Shown here: positions 22,851-30,205 of the stretch, piece after piece
How positions within the stretch are numbered: the stretch's first letter is position 1
How the letters are laid out: the number at the start of each line of letters is the position of its first letter
Origin: Streptococcus mitis
Lineage (GTDB): Bacteria; Bacillota; Bacilli; Lactobacillales; Streptococcaceae
DNA: 64,000 nt
Direction of reading: 5' to 3'
NCBI RefSeq assembly: GCF_946190065.1
Contig: NZ_CAMHZD010000001.1
Location: forward strand, 62,001-126,000
The notes under the pieces: generated by a model
The model's database searches: none
Told to the model about the DNA's origin: nothing
The model's input: only the letters and a program-made list of their open reading frames with translations
Position numbers and translations under genes: made by a program

Positions 22851-23558
22851 TTGGAAACGATAGTATTTTCAACCTCCGTTTTTTTAGCAGGGATCTTGTC
22901 CTTCTTTTCCCCTTGCATTTTTCCTCTGTTACCTGTCTATACTGGAATTTTATTGGATGATCAGGAAAGTGCAAAAAGTTTTTCTTTGTTTGGGAGAAAG
23001 GTTGCCTGGTCAGGTCTAATTCGAACTCTTTGCTTTATCGCAGGCATTTCACTCATTTTCTTTATTCTAGGATTCGGTGCGGGTTACTTTGGTAATATTC
23101 TCTATGCCAATTGGTTTCGATATACCATGGGAACAATTATTATCATTTTAGGCCTTCACCAGATGGAAATTTTTCATTTTAAGAAATTAGAGGTTCAAAA
23201 AAGCTTTACTTTTAAGAAATCAGAAGCCAATCGTTATTGGTCAGCCTTTTTACTCGGTATTACCTTTAGCTTTGGTTGGACGCCTTGTATTGGTCCAGTT
23301 TTAAGTTCTGTTTTAGCGCTTGCGGCTTCTGGAGGCAATGGTGCTTGGCAAGGAGCGATCTATACCTTAATTTACACTCTGGGGATGGCCATTCCTTTCT
23401 TGGTCTTGGCTCTAGCTTCAGGAATAGTGATGCCTTATTTTGGCAAAATCAAGCGCCATATGATGCTACTGAAGAAAATTGGTGGTTTGCTCATTATTTT
23501 AATGGGAATTTTGTTACTATTAGGACAAGTAAATGTTCTAGCTGGAATTTTTGAATAA
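22851..23558 (+). CDS. ccdA: CcdA-type thiol-disulfide membrane transporter
   Basis: Carries reducing equivalents across the membrane to extracytoplasmic thioredoxins. The 235-aa protein has about six hydrophobic helices and the two conserved cysteine motifs FSPCIFPLLPVY (about residues 20-31) and GWTPCIGPVL (about residue 144). A TTG start is used; no upstream ATG is available and the ribosome-binding site is weak. The thioredoxin lipoprotein gene that follows overlaps nothing but starts 10 nt later. By position before etrx2 and adcAII this is pneumococcal CcdA2. Confidence 0.92.
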   Translation: METIVFSTSVFLAGILSFFSPCIFPLLPVYTGILLDDQESAKSFSLFGRKVAWSGLIRTLCFIAGISLIFFILGFGAGYFGNILYANWFRYTMGTIIIILGLHQMEIFHFKKLEVQKSFTFKKSEANRYWSAFLLGITFSFGWTPCIGPVLSSVLALAASGGNGAWQGAIYTLIYTLGMAIPFLVLALASGIVMPYFGKIKRHMMLLKKIGGLLIILMGILLLLGQVNVLAGIFE

Positions 23559-23568
23559 AGGAGAAAAG

Positions 23569-24135
23569 ATGAAAAAACTAATGTTTGCTGGCTTAAGCCT
23601 CTTGTCACTAGTTGTATTGATGGCTTGTGGTGAGGAAGAGACTAAAAAGACTCAAGCACCAGAACAATCCCCAAAACAACAGCAACAAACGCCTGTACAA
23701 CAAATTGCTGTTGGAAAAGAGGCTCCAGACTTTACCTTGCAATCAATGGATGGCAAAGAAGTCAAGTTATCTGATTATAAGGGGAAAAAAGTCTATTTGA
23801 AGTTTTGGGCTTCATGGTGTGGTCCATGTAAGAAAAGTATGCCCGAGTTGATGGAATTAGCGGCGAAACCAGATCGTGATTTTGAAATTCTTAGTGTCAT
23901 TGCACCAGGAATTCAAGGTGAAAAAACTGTTGAGCAATTCCCACAATGGTTCCAAGATCAAGGTTATAAGGATATCCCAGTTCTTTATGATACCAAAGCA
24001 ACCACCTTCCAAGCTTATCAAATTCGAAGCATTCCTACAGAATATCTAATTGACAGTCAAGGAAAGATTGGAAAGATACAATTTGGTGTTATCAGCAATG
24101 CGGATGCAGAAGCAGCCTTTAAAGAAATGAACTAG
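23569..24135 (+). CDS. etrx2: Extracellular thioredoxin-like lipoprotein Etrx2
   Basis: A 188-aa lipoprotein: signal peptide with lipobox LMACG (Cys about 20), a Q/P-rich linker, then a TlpA/AlkyI-type thioredoxin fold with the redox motif WASWCGPCKKS and cis-proline segment SIPTEYLI. In pneumococcus Etrx2 receives electrons from CcdA proteins and reduces the surface methionine sulfoxide reductase MsrAB2; no msrAB lies next to it here. The ATG at 23569 with an AAAGGAG site is the start; the TTG at 23551 overlapping ccdA is not supported. Confidence 0.9.
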   Translation: MKKLMFAGLSLLSLVVLMACGEEETKKTQAPEQSPKQQQQTPVQQIAVGKEAPDFTLQSMDGKEVKLSDYKGKKVYLKFWASWCGPCKKSMPELMELAAKPDRDFEILSVIAPGIQGEKTVEQFPQWFQDQGYKDIPVLYDTKATTFQAYQIRSIPTEYLIDSQGKIGKIQFGVISNADAEAAFKEMN

Positions 24136-24142
24136 AATAGAT

Positions 24143-24179
24143 AAAAATCTGATTACAAGAGAGTAGTCAGATTTTTTTA
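24143..24179 (+). terminator. Terminator of ccdA-etrx2
   Basis: AAATCTGA and TCAGATTT arms with a 14-nt loop, then a T run. Confidence 0.75.
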
Positions 24180-24257
24180 GAAAATTATTTTATAAATATT
24201 CACAAATATCCTATATTTATGGTAAAATAGAATCATCATTTTATTTTGGAGTCAAAG

Positions 24258-25649
24258 ATGAATATATTTAGAACAAAGAATGTTAGTTTGGATAAAACGG
24301 AGATGCACAGGCATTTGAAGTTATGGGATTTGATTTTGTTAGGTATCGGAGCCATGGTAGGGACGGGTGTCTTTACTATAACAGGTACTGCAGCCGCAAC
24401 TCTAGCGGGTCCAGCGCTAGTGATTTCAATCGTCATTTCTGCCTTGTGTGTGGGATTATCAGCCCTCTTTTTTGCAGAATTTGCTTCACGAGTACCCGCT
24501 ACAGGTGGTGCCTATAGCTATCTCTATGCCATCTTAGGAGAATTCCCAGCCTGGTTGGCAGGTTGGTTAACCATGATGGAGTTCATGACAGCCATATCGG
24601 GTGTGGCTTCTGGTTGGGCAGCGTATTTTAAAGGGCTTCTCTCTCAATACGGGATAGCCCTTCCTCAGGCTTTAAATGGTACCTTTAATCCTCAAGCAGG
24701 GACGTTTGTTGATTTATTACCTATTCTTGTCTTGGTCTTGGTGACCTCGCTTGTTCTACTTAATGCGAAAGCCGCCTTACGCTTTAATTCAATTCTAGTT
24801 ATTTTGAAATTTTCTGCTTTAGCTCTCTTTGTTTTAGTAGGAATCTGGCATATCAAACTTGATAATTGGAGCAATTTTGCTCCTTATGGTTTTGGACAAA
24901 TCTATGGCGCTAGTACTGGTATTATGGCTGGTGCGTCCTTGATGTTCTTTGGATTTTTAGGATTTGAATCTATCTCTATGGCTGTAGATGAAGTCAAGAC
25001 TCCTCAAAAAAATATTCCTAGAGGGATTGTCTTATCACTTTCTATCGTAACCATTCTTTATGCCTTGGTGACGCTTGTTTTGACTGGTGTTGTCCATTAC
25101 AGTCATCTAAATGTCGATGATGCCGTTGCCTTTGCTCTTCGTAGCGTTGGGATTAGTTGGGCAGCTAACTATGTGTCATTAGTGGCTATCTTGACCTTGA
25201 TTACAGTTTGTATTTCGATGACCTATGCTTTATCTCGTATGATTTACAGTTTAGCTCGTGACGGCTTAATGCCTTCCGCCTTTAAAGAATTAACAAAAAC
25301 AAGCAAGGTACCCAAAAATGCTACTATCTTGACGGGTTTAGCTTCAGCAGTAGCAGCAGGAATCTTCCCACTAGCTAGTATTGCAGCCTTCTTAAATATT
25401 TGTACCCTAGCCTACTTAATCATGCTGGCATATGGCCTGATTCGATTACGAAAAGAAAAAGGAATGCCCAAATCTGGGGAATTTAAAACACCATTGGTAC
25501 CCCTGTTACCCATTTTATCAATCATCATTTGTTTATCCTTTATGTTGCAGTATAATTTGGAAACTTGGATTGCTTTCCTAGTTGCTTTGTTGATAGGAAG
25601 TCTTATTTACTTTACTTATGGTTATAAGCATTCTACCATAGAAGAATAA
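24258..25649 (+). CDS. APC-family amino acid permease
   Basis: A 463-aa membrane protein with about 12 hydrophobic segments. The TM1 signature LLGIGAMVGTGVFTITGTAA and the TM6-TM7 segment FFGFLGFESISMAVDEVKTPQKNIPRGIV are typical of the APC superfamily (YfnA/cationic amino acid transporter branch). Substrate is not determinable from sequence. The ATG at 24258 has a TTTGGAG site; the in-frame TTG within that site is unlikely. An extended -10 box (TGGTAAAAT) lies at about 24220. In pneumococcus the homologue also precedes adcAII. Confidence 0.88.
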   Translation: MNIFRTKNVSLDKTEMHRHLKLWDLILLGIGAMVGTGVFTITGTAAATLAGPALVISIVISALCVGLSALFFAEFASRVPATGGAYSYLYAILGEFPAWLAGWLTMMEFMTAISGVASGWAAYFKGLLSQYGIALPQALNGTFNPQAGTFVDLLPILVLVLVTSLVLLNAKAALRFNSILVILKFSALALFVLVGIWHIKLDNWSNFAPYGFGQIYGASTGIMAGASLMFFGFLGFESISMAVDEVKTPQKNIPRGIVLSLSIVTILYALVTLVLTGVVHYSHLNVDDAVAFALRSVGISWAANYVSLVAILTLITVCISMTYALSRMIYSLARDGLMPSAFKELTKTSKVPKNATILTGLASAVAAGIFPLASIAAFLNICTLAYLIMLAYGLIRLRKEKGMPKSGEFKTPLVPLLPILSIIICLSFMLQYNLETWIAFLVALLIGSLIYFTYGYKHSTIEE

Positions 25650-25800
25650 TACTCTTCGAAAATCTCTTCAAACCACGTCAGCTTCGCCTTGCCGTATATA
25701 TGTGACTGACTTCGTCAGTCTTATCTACAACCTCAAAACAGTGTTTTGAGCAACCTGCGGCTAGCTTCCTAATTTGCTCTTGGATTTTCATTGAGTATAT
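25650..25800 (-). repeat. BOX element (boxA-boxB-boxC), minus orientation
   Basis: About 150 bp matching the pneumococcal BOX repeat, read on the minus strand: boxA at the right (ACTCAATGAAAATC ...), the boxB segment with GACTGACGAAGTCAGT hairpin in the middle, and boxC (GGTTTGAAGAGATTTTCG) at the left. It follows directly on the permease stop codon. It is non-coding and can fold into a long stem-loop in RNA. Confidence 0.9.
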
Positions 25801-25808
25801 AAAGTGAG

Positions 25809-25843
25809 AATCTGTTGAGTTGTTGAAACTCAGCAGATTTTTG
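25809..25843 (+). terminator. Terminator between permease/BOX and adcAII
   Basis: AATCTGTTGAGTT pairs with AACTCAGCAGATT (one mismatch) around a 4-nt loop, then TTTTT. Confidence 0.75.
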
Positions 25844-25880
25844 TATGTGAAAGAAATTTCAAATTTTTTCTAAAAATATC

Positions 25881-25909
25881 TTGACAGATTAAATTTTTAG
25901 GAGTAGAAT
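25881..25909 (+). promoter_or_regulatory. adcAII-phtD promoter
   Basis: Consensus TTGACA (25881-25886), 17-nt spacer, TAGAAT (25904-25909). The AdcR-like operator begins 2 nt downstream. Confidence 0.85.
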
Positions 25910-25910
25910 G

Positions 25911-25922
25911 TTTACCAGTTAA
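25911..25922. promoter_or_regulatory. AdcR operator upstream of adcAII
   Basis: TTTACCAGTTAA matches the zinc repressor consensus TTAACYRGTTAA at 11 of 12 positions. It covers the expected transcription start, so zinc-loaded AdcR would block the promoter. Confidence 0.8.
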
Positions 25923-25944
25923 TTAAATAGTTAAGGGGTTGTTT

Positions 25945-26862
25945 ATGAAGAAACAAAGTTTATTTTTAGTATTGTTAAGTGTTTTCCTTTTGTGCTTAGC
26001 TGCTTGTGGCCAAAAGGAGAGTCAGACTGGAAAAGGGATGAAAATTGTAACCAGTTTTTACCCTATTTACGCTATGGTCAAGGAAGTATCTGGTGACTTG
26101 AATGATGTTCGGATGATTCAGTCAAGTAGTGGGATTCACTCCTTTGAACCTTCGGCAAATGATATCGCAGCCATTTATGACGCGGATGTCTTTGTTTACC
26201 ATTCGCATACACTTGAATCTTGGGCAGGAAGTCTGAATCCCAATCTAAAAAAATCCAAAGTTAAGGTTTTAGAGGCTTCTGAAGGAATGACTTTAGACCG
26301 CGTTCCTGGGCTAGAAGATGTGGAAGCAGGGGATGGAGTTGATGAAAAAACGCTTTATGACCCTCACACTTGGCTAGATCCTGAAAAAGCTGGAGAAGAA
26401 GCCCAAATTATTGCTGATAAACTTTCAGAGGTTGATAGTGAGCATAAAGAGACTTATCAGAAAAATGCGCAAGCCTTTATCAAAAAAGCTCAAGAATTGA
26501 CTAAGAAATTCCAGCCTAGATTTGAAAAAGCGAGTCAGAAAACCTTTGTAACACAACATACAGCCTTTTCTTATCTAGCGAAGCGATTTGGACTCAATCA
26601 ACTTGGAATCGCTGGTATCTCTCCTGAACAGGAACCAAGTCCAAGACAACTAACAGAAATTCAGGAATTTGTGAAAACCTATAAGGTTAAAACGATTTTT
26701 ACAGAAAGTAATGCTTCTTCAAAAGTAGCTGAAACTCTTGTCAAATCAACAGGTGTGGATCTTAAAACTCTGAATCCTTTAGAGGCAGACCCACAAAATG
26801 ACAAGACCTACCTAGAAAACCTTGAAGAAAATATGAGTGTATTAGCTGAAGAATTAAAGTGA
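25945..26862 (+). CDS. adcAII: Zinc-binding lipoprotein AdcAII (Lmb-like)
   Basis: Solute-binding protein that delivers zinc to the AdcBC transporter (encoded elsewhere). The 305-aa protein has a lipobox LAACG, and zinc ligands placed as in the family: His in GIHSFEPS, His in DPHTWLDP, His in TQHTAFSYL and Glu in FTESNASS. It lacks the His-rich loop of AdcA, the usual distinction of AdcAII. The ATG at 25945 follows AAGGGG; the TTG at 25939 is not preferred. It lies 7 nt ahead of phtD, whose product is thought to feed it zinc, and downstream of an AdcR box. Confidence 0.95.
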   Translation: MKKQSLFLVLLSVFLLCLAACGQKESQTGKGMKIVTSFYPIYAMVKEVSGDLNDVRMIQSSSGIHSFEPSANDIAAIYDADVFVYHSHTLESWAGSLNPNLKKSKVKVLEASEGMTLDRVPGLEDVEAGDGVDEKTLYDPHTWLDPEKAGEEAQIIADKLSEVDSEHKETYQKNAQAFIKKAQELTKKFQPRFEKASQKTFVTQHTAFSYLAKRFGLNQLGIAGISPEQEPSPRQLTEIQEFVKTYKVKTIFTESNASSKVAETLVKSTGVDLKTLNPLEADPQNDKTYLENLEENMSVLAEELK

Positions 26863-26869
26863 GGCAAAT

Positions 26870-29800
26870 ATGAAAATCAATAAAAAATATCTAGCGGGTT
26901 CAGTGGCAGTTCTTGCCCTAAGTGTTTGTTCCTATGAACTTGGTCGTTACCAAGCTGGTCAAGTTAAGAAAGATTCTAATCGAGTAGCTTATATAGATGG
27001 TGATCAGGCTGGTCAAAAAGCAGAGAACTTGACACCAGATGAAGTCAGTAAGAGAGAGGGAATCAACGCCGAACAAATTGTTATCAAGATTACGGATCAA
27101 GGTTATGTGACCTCTCATGGAGATCATTATCATTACTATAATGGCAAGGTTCCTTTTGACGCTATCATCAGTGAAGAACTGCTGATGAAAGATCCGAATT
27201 ATCAGTTGAAGGATTCAGACATTGTCAATGAAATCAAGGGTGGTTATGTGATTAAGGTAGACGGGAAATACTATGTTTACCTCAAGGATGCCGCCCATGC
27301 GGACAATATTCGTACAAAAGAAGAGATTAAACGTCAGAAGCAGGAACATAGTAGTAATCACGGGGGTGCTTCTAATGATCAGGCAGTAGTTGCAGCCAGA
27401 GCTCAAGGCCGTTATACAACGGATGATGGTTATATCTTTAATGCCTCTGATATCATTGAGGATACGGGTGATGCCTATATCGTTCCTCATGGCAATCACT
27501 TCCACTATATTCCGAAGAGTGATTTGTCTGCCAGCGAATTAGCTGCTGCCCAAGCCTTCTTATCTGGAAAAGGTGATCAATTAAGTACAGTTGAATATCG
27601 TTCAAGCAGAGCTGAAACAAGATCTAGTGTGAGAACAAGTCAATATGAGTCTCCTCAAAATCCTGCAGCAGCTCCTGAGAGTCAAAATGAGGATTTGGAT
27701 AGTCTCCTCCAAGAATTGTACGCTTTGCCACTTAGCCAACGTCATGTGGAGTCTGATGGATTAGTATTTGACCCAGCACAGATTACAAAACGTACTGCCA
27801 ATGGTGTGGCAGTTCCTCACGGAGATCATTTCCATTTCATTCCTTATTCGCAAATGTCTGCTTTGGAAGAAAAATTGGCTCGAAATCTACCAATTGGAGG
27901 TCAGCCAGTTCAAAGTCATTCTAATAATACGAAACCAAGCAGTCCTGAGAGAACAAGTTCAACACCAAGTTCAACCATTAAACCAAACTTTAATCTCAAT
28001 ACGCCGGCACCGAATCGAGGAACTGGAGGAGCTTATACAACGGATGATGGGTATGTCTTTAGTCCGACAGATGTGATTGAAGATACAGGTGACGCTTTTG
28101 TTGTACCGCATGGAAATCATTTCCACTATATTCCTAAGAGTGATTTGTCAGCAGGAGAATTGGCTGCTGCTCAAGCCTATTGGAATGGGAAGCAGGGCTC
28201 ACATTCTGCCACAAGCTCAAGTAAACCAAGTAGTGATAATGCTAAACCAGCCCAACCAAGTTTGACAGAGACTCCAAACCTGACTGTCACACCAACATAT
28301 CATCAAAATCATGGGGAAGACATTTCAACACTTTTAAGTGAATTGTATGCCAAACCTTTGTCAGAACGCCATGTGGAATCGGATGGCTTAGTCTTTGATC
28401 CGGTACAAATCATCAAACGTACAGCTAATGGTGTTGCAGTGCCTCACGGAGACCATTATCACTTTATCCCTTATTCACAAATGTCACCTTTGGAAGAAAA
28501 ATTGGCTCGTATGGTAGCTGTCAAGGGACAAAATGGCAGTGTTTTGCCAAGCGTCACTCCACTGAAGCCAGCGCCTACTACCAAACCTCAAGCGCCAGCG
28601 GAAAATAAACCGACTGAATTTGATGTCAACCAGGTTGTTAGAAAAGTTGGCGACGGATATATTATAGAGGATAAGGGCGTTAGTCGTTATGTTCTAGCTA
28701 AAGATTTGGCCAAGGATAAGATTGATGCTATTGAAAATCTCTTGTCTAAGAAAACTCAAGAGACGCATGCCCTAGTTGCGAAGAAAGAAAATGTCGCTCC
28801 TCGTGATCAAGAATTTTATGATAAAGCATATAATTTATTGGCTGAGGCTCATAAAGCCTTGTCTGAAAATAAGGGTCGTACTTCTGATTTCCAAGCCTTA
28901 GACAAATTAGCAGAACGTTTGAATGATGAATCGACTAATAAAGGAAAATTGGTAGATGATTTATTAGCTTTCCTAGCACCAATTACTCATCCAGAGCGAC
29001 TTGGTAAACCAAATTCTCAAATTGCTTATACAGACGATGAAATTAAATTAGCGAAATTAGCAGGTAAGTATACTACAGAAGATGGATATATCTTTGACAT
29101 TCGTGATATTAGCAGTGATGAGGGAGATGCTTATGTAACTCCGCATATGACCCATAGTCATTGGATTAAGAAAGAGAGCTTGTCTGAAGCTGAAAGAGTG
29201 GCAGCCCAGGCTTATGCTAAAGAGAAAGGTTTGACACCTCCTCCAACAGAGAATCAGGGTTCAGGAAATACTGAGGTTAAAGGAGTAGAAGCAATCTATA
29301 ATAAAGTGAAAGCAGCTAAGAAGGTTCCACTTGATCATATTCCTTACAATCTACAACATACTGTTGAAGTTAAAAATGGTAGCTTAATTATACCTCATTA
29401 CGACCATTACCATAACATTAAATTTGGTTGGTTTGACGAAGGACTCTATGAAGCACCTAAGGGTTATAGCCTTGAGGATCTCTTTGCGACTGTAAAATAT
29501 TATGTTGAACATCCTGAAGAACGTCCTCACTCAGATAATGGTTGGGGAAATGCCAGCGACCATGTTCGTAAAAATAAGGCAGACAAAGACAGTAAACTTG
29601 ATGAAGATAAGAAACATGATGAAGTAAGTGAACCAACTCGCCCTGAATCTGATGAAAAAGAGAATCACGCAGGTTTAAATCCTTCAGCAGATAATCTTTA
29701 TAAACCAAGCACTGATACGGAAGAGACAGAGGAAGAAGCTGAAGATACTACAGATGAGGCTAAAGTTCCTCAAGTAGAGACTGAAAAAGTAGAAGCCAAA

Positions 29801-29995
29801 CTCAAAGAAGTAGAAGCTCTACTTGATACAGTAACCGATGCTAGTTTGAAAGACAATGTGGCAGAGAGTCTAGCTGGTTTACGAAATAATTTGAACCTCC
29901 AAACTATGGATAATAATGGTATCATGGCAGAAGCAGAGAAACTACTTGCTTTGTTAAAAGGTAGTGAGTCAGTTACGACGAAACCAGAAGCATAA
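26870..29995 (+). CDS. phtD: Histidine-triad surface protein, PhtD-like, enlarged
   Basis: Surface zinc-scavenging protein of 1041 aa. It has a signal peptide with lipobox-like LALSVC (Cys 20) and seven HxxHxH motifs (HGDHYH, HGNHFH, HGDHFH, HGNHFH, HGDHYH, HMTHSH, HYDHYH). Pneumococcal PhtD is about 840-850 aa with five. The extra length is a repeat of a two-triad block: units near 27409-27885 and 28030-28510. Between blocks are S/T/P-rich linkers. Residues about 600 onward match the PhtD C-terminal half, with an acidic E/T-rich stretch and a helical end. It is co-transcribed with adcAII. Confidence 0.9.
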   Translation: MKINKKYLAGSVAVLALSVCSYELGRYQAGQVKKDSNRVAYIDGDQAGQKAENLTPDEVSKREGINAEQIVIKITDQGYVTSHGDHYHYYNGKVPFDAIISEELLMKDPNYQLKDSDIVNEIKGGYVIKVDGKYYVYLKDAAHADNIRTKEEIKRQKQEHSSNHGGASNDQAVVAARAQGRYTTDDGYIFNASDIIEDTGDAYIVPHGNHFHYIPKSDLSASELAAAQAFLSGKGDQLSTVEYRSSRAETRSSVRTSQYESPQNPAAAPESQNEDLDSLLQELYALPLSQRHVESDGLVFDPAQITKRTANGVAVPHGDHFHFIPYSQMSALEEKLARNLPIGGQPVQSHSNNTKPSSPERTSSTPSSTIKPNFNLNTPAPNRGTGGAYTTDDGYVFSPTDVIEDTGDAFVVPHGNHFHYIPKSDLSAGELAAAQAYWNGKQGSHSATSSSKPSSDNAKPAQPSLTETPNLTVTPTYHQNHGEDISTLLSELYAKPLSERHVESDGLVFDPVQIIKRTANGVAVPHGDHYHFIPYSQMSPLEEKLARMVAVKGQNGSVLPSVTPLKPAPTTKPQAPAENKPTEFDVNQVVRKVGDGYIIEDKGVSRYVLAKDLAKDKIDAIENLLSKKTQETHALVAKKENVAPRDQEFYDKAYNLLAEAHKALSENKGRTSDFQALDKLAERLNDESTNKGKLVDDLLAFLAPITHPERLGKPNSQIAYTDDEIKLAKLAGKYTTEDGYIFDIRDISSDEGDAYVTPHMTHSHWIKKESLSEAERVAAQAYAKEKGLTPPPTENQGSGNTEVKGVEAIYNKVKAAKKVPLDHIPYNLQHTVEVKNGSLIIPHYDHYHNIKFGWFDEGLYEAPKGYSLEDLFATVKYYVEHPEERPHSDNGWGNASDHVRKNKADKDSKLDEDKKHDEVSEPTRPESDEKENHAGLNPSADNLYKPSTDTEETEEEAEDTTDEAKVPQVETEKVEAKLKEVEALLDTVTDASLKDNVAESLAGLRNNLNLQTMDNNGIMAEAEKLLALLKGSESVTTKPEA

Positions 29996-30025
29996 GTTTA
30001 TCCTATTAAATCAAAATGATGTAAG

Positions 30026-30055
30026 AGTCAGTAGCAATACTGGCTTTTATTTTTT
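30026..30055 (+). terminator. Terminator of adcAII-phtD
   Basis: AGTCAGTA and TACTGGCT (one G-T pair) with a GCAA tetraloop, then a T-rich run. Confidence 0.75.
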
Positions 30056-30072
30056 AAAATGTAATAAAAATC

Positions 30073-30101
30073 TTGACAGATAAGCTTAAAAAAGGTAAAC
30101 T
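30073..30101 (+). promoter_or_regulatory. phtE promoter
   Basis: Consensus TTGACA (30073-30078), 17-nt spacer, TAAACT (30096-30101). The layout is nearly identical to the adcAII promoter. Confidence 0.85.
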
Positions 30102-30102
30102 A

Positions 30103-30126
30103 TTTACTGGTTAATTAATTGGTTAA
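30103..30126. promoter_or_regulatory. Tandem AdcR operators upstream of phtE
   Basis: TTTACTGGTTAA (30103-30114) and TTAATTGGTTAA (30115-30126) each match TTAACYRGTTAA at 11 of 12 positions and directly abut. A further half-site palindrome GGTTAAATAACC follows at 30121-30132. Confidence 0.8.
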
Positions 30127-30205
30127 ATAACCAGTTTAGGAAAAACTGTTTAACCGAGAAAAGAAGTTAAGAAAAAGCTTCATCATTTATTGAAATGAGG
30201 GATTT

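Noticed and set aside
25650-25800. Possible CRISPR or riboswitch between the permease and adcAII
   Set aside because: It is a BOX element; there is one unit only, with no spacer-repeat array. No CRISPR array was seen anywhere in the window.
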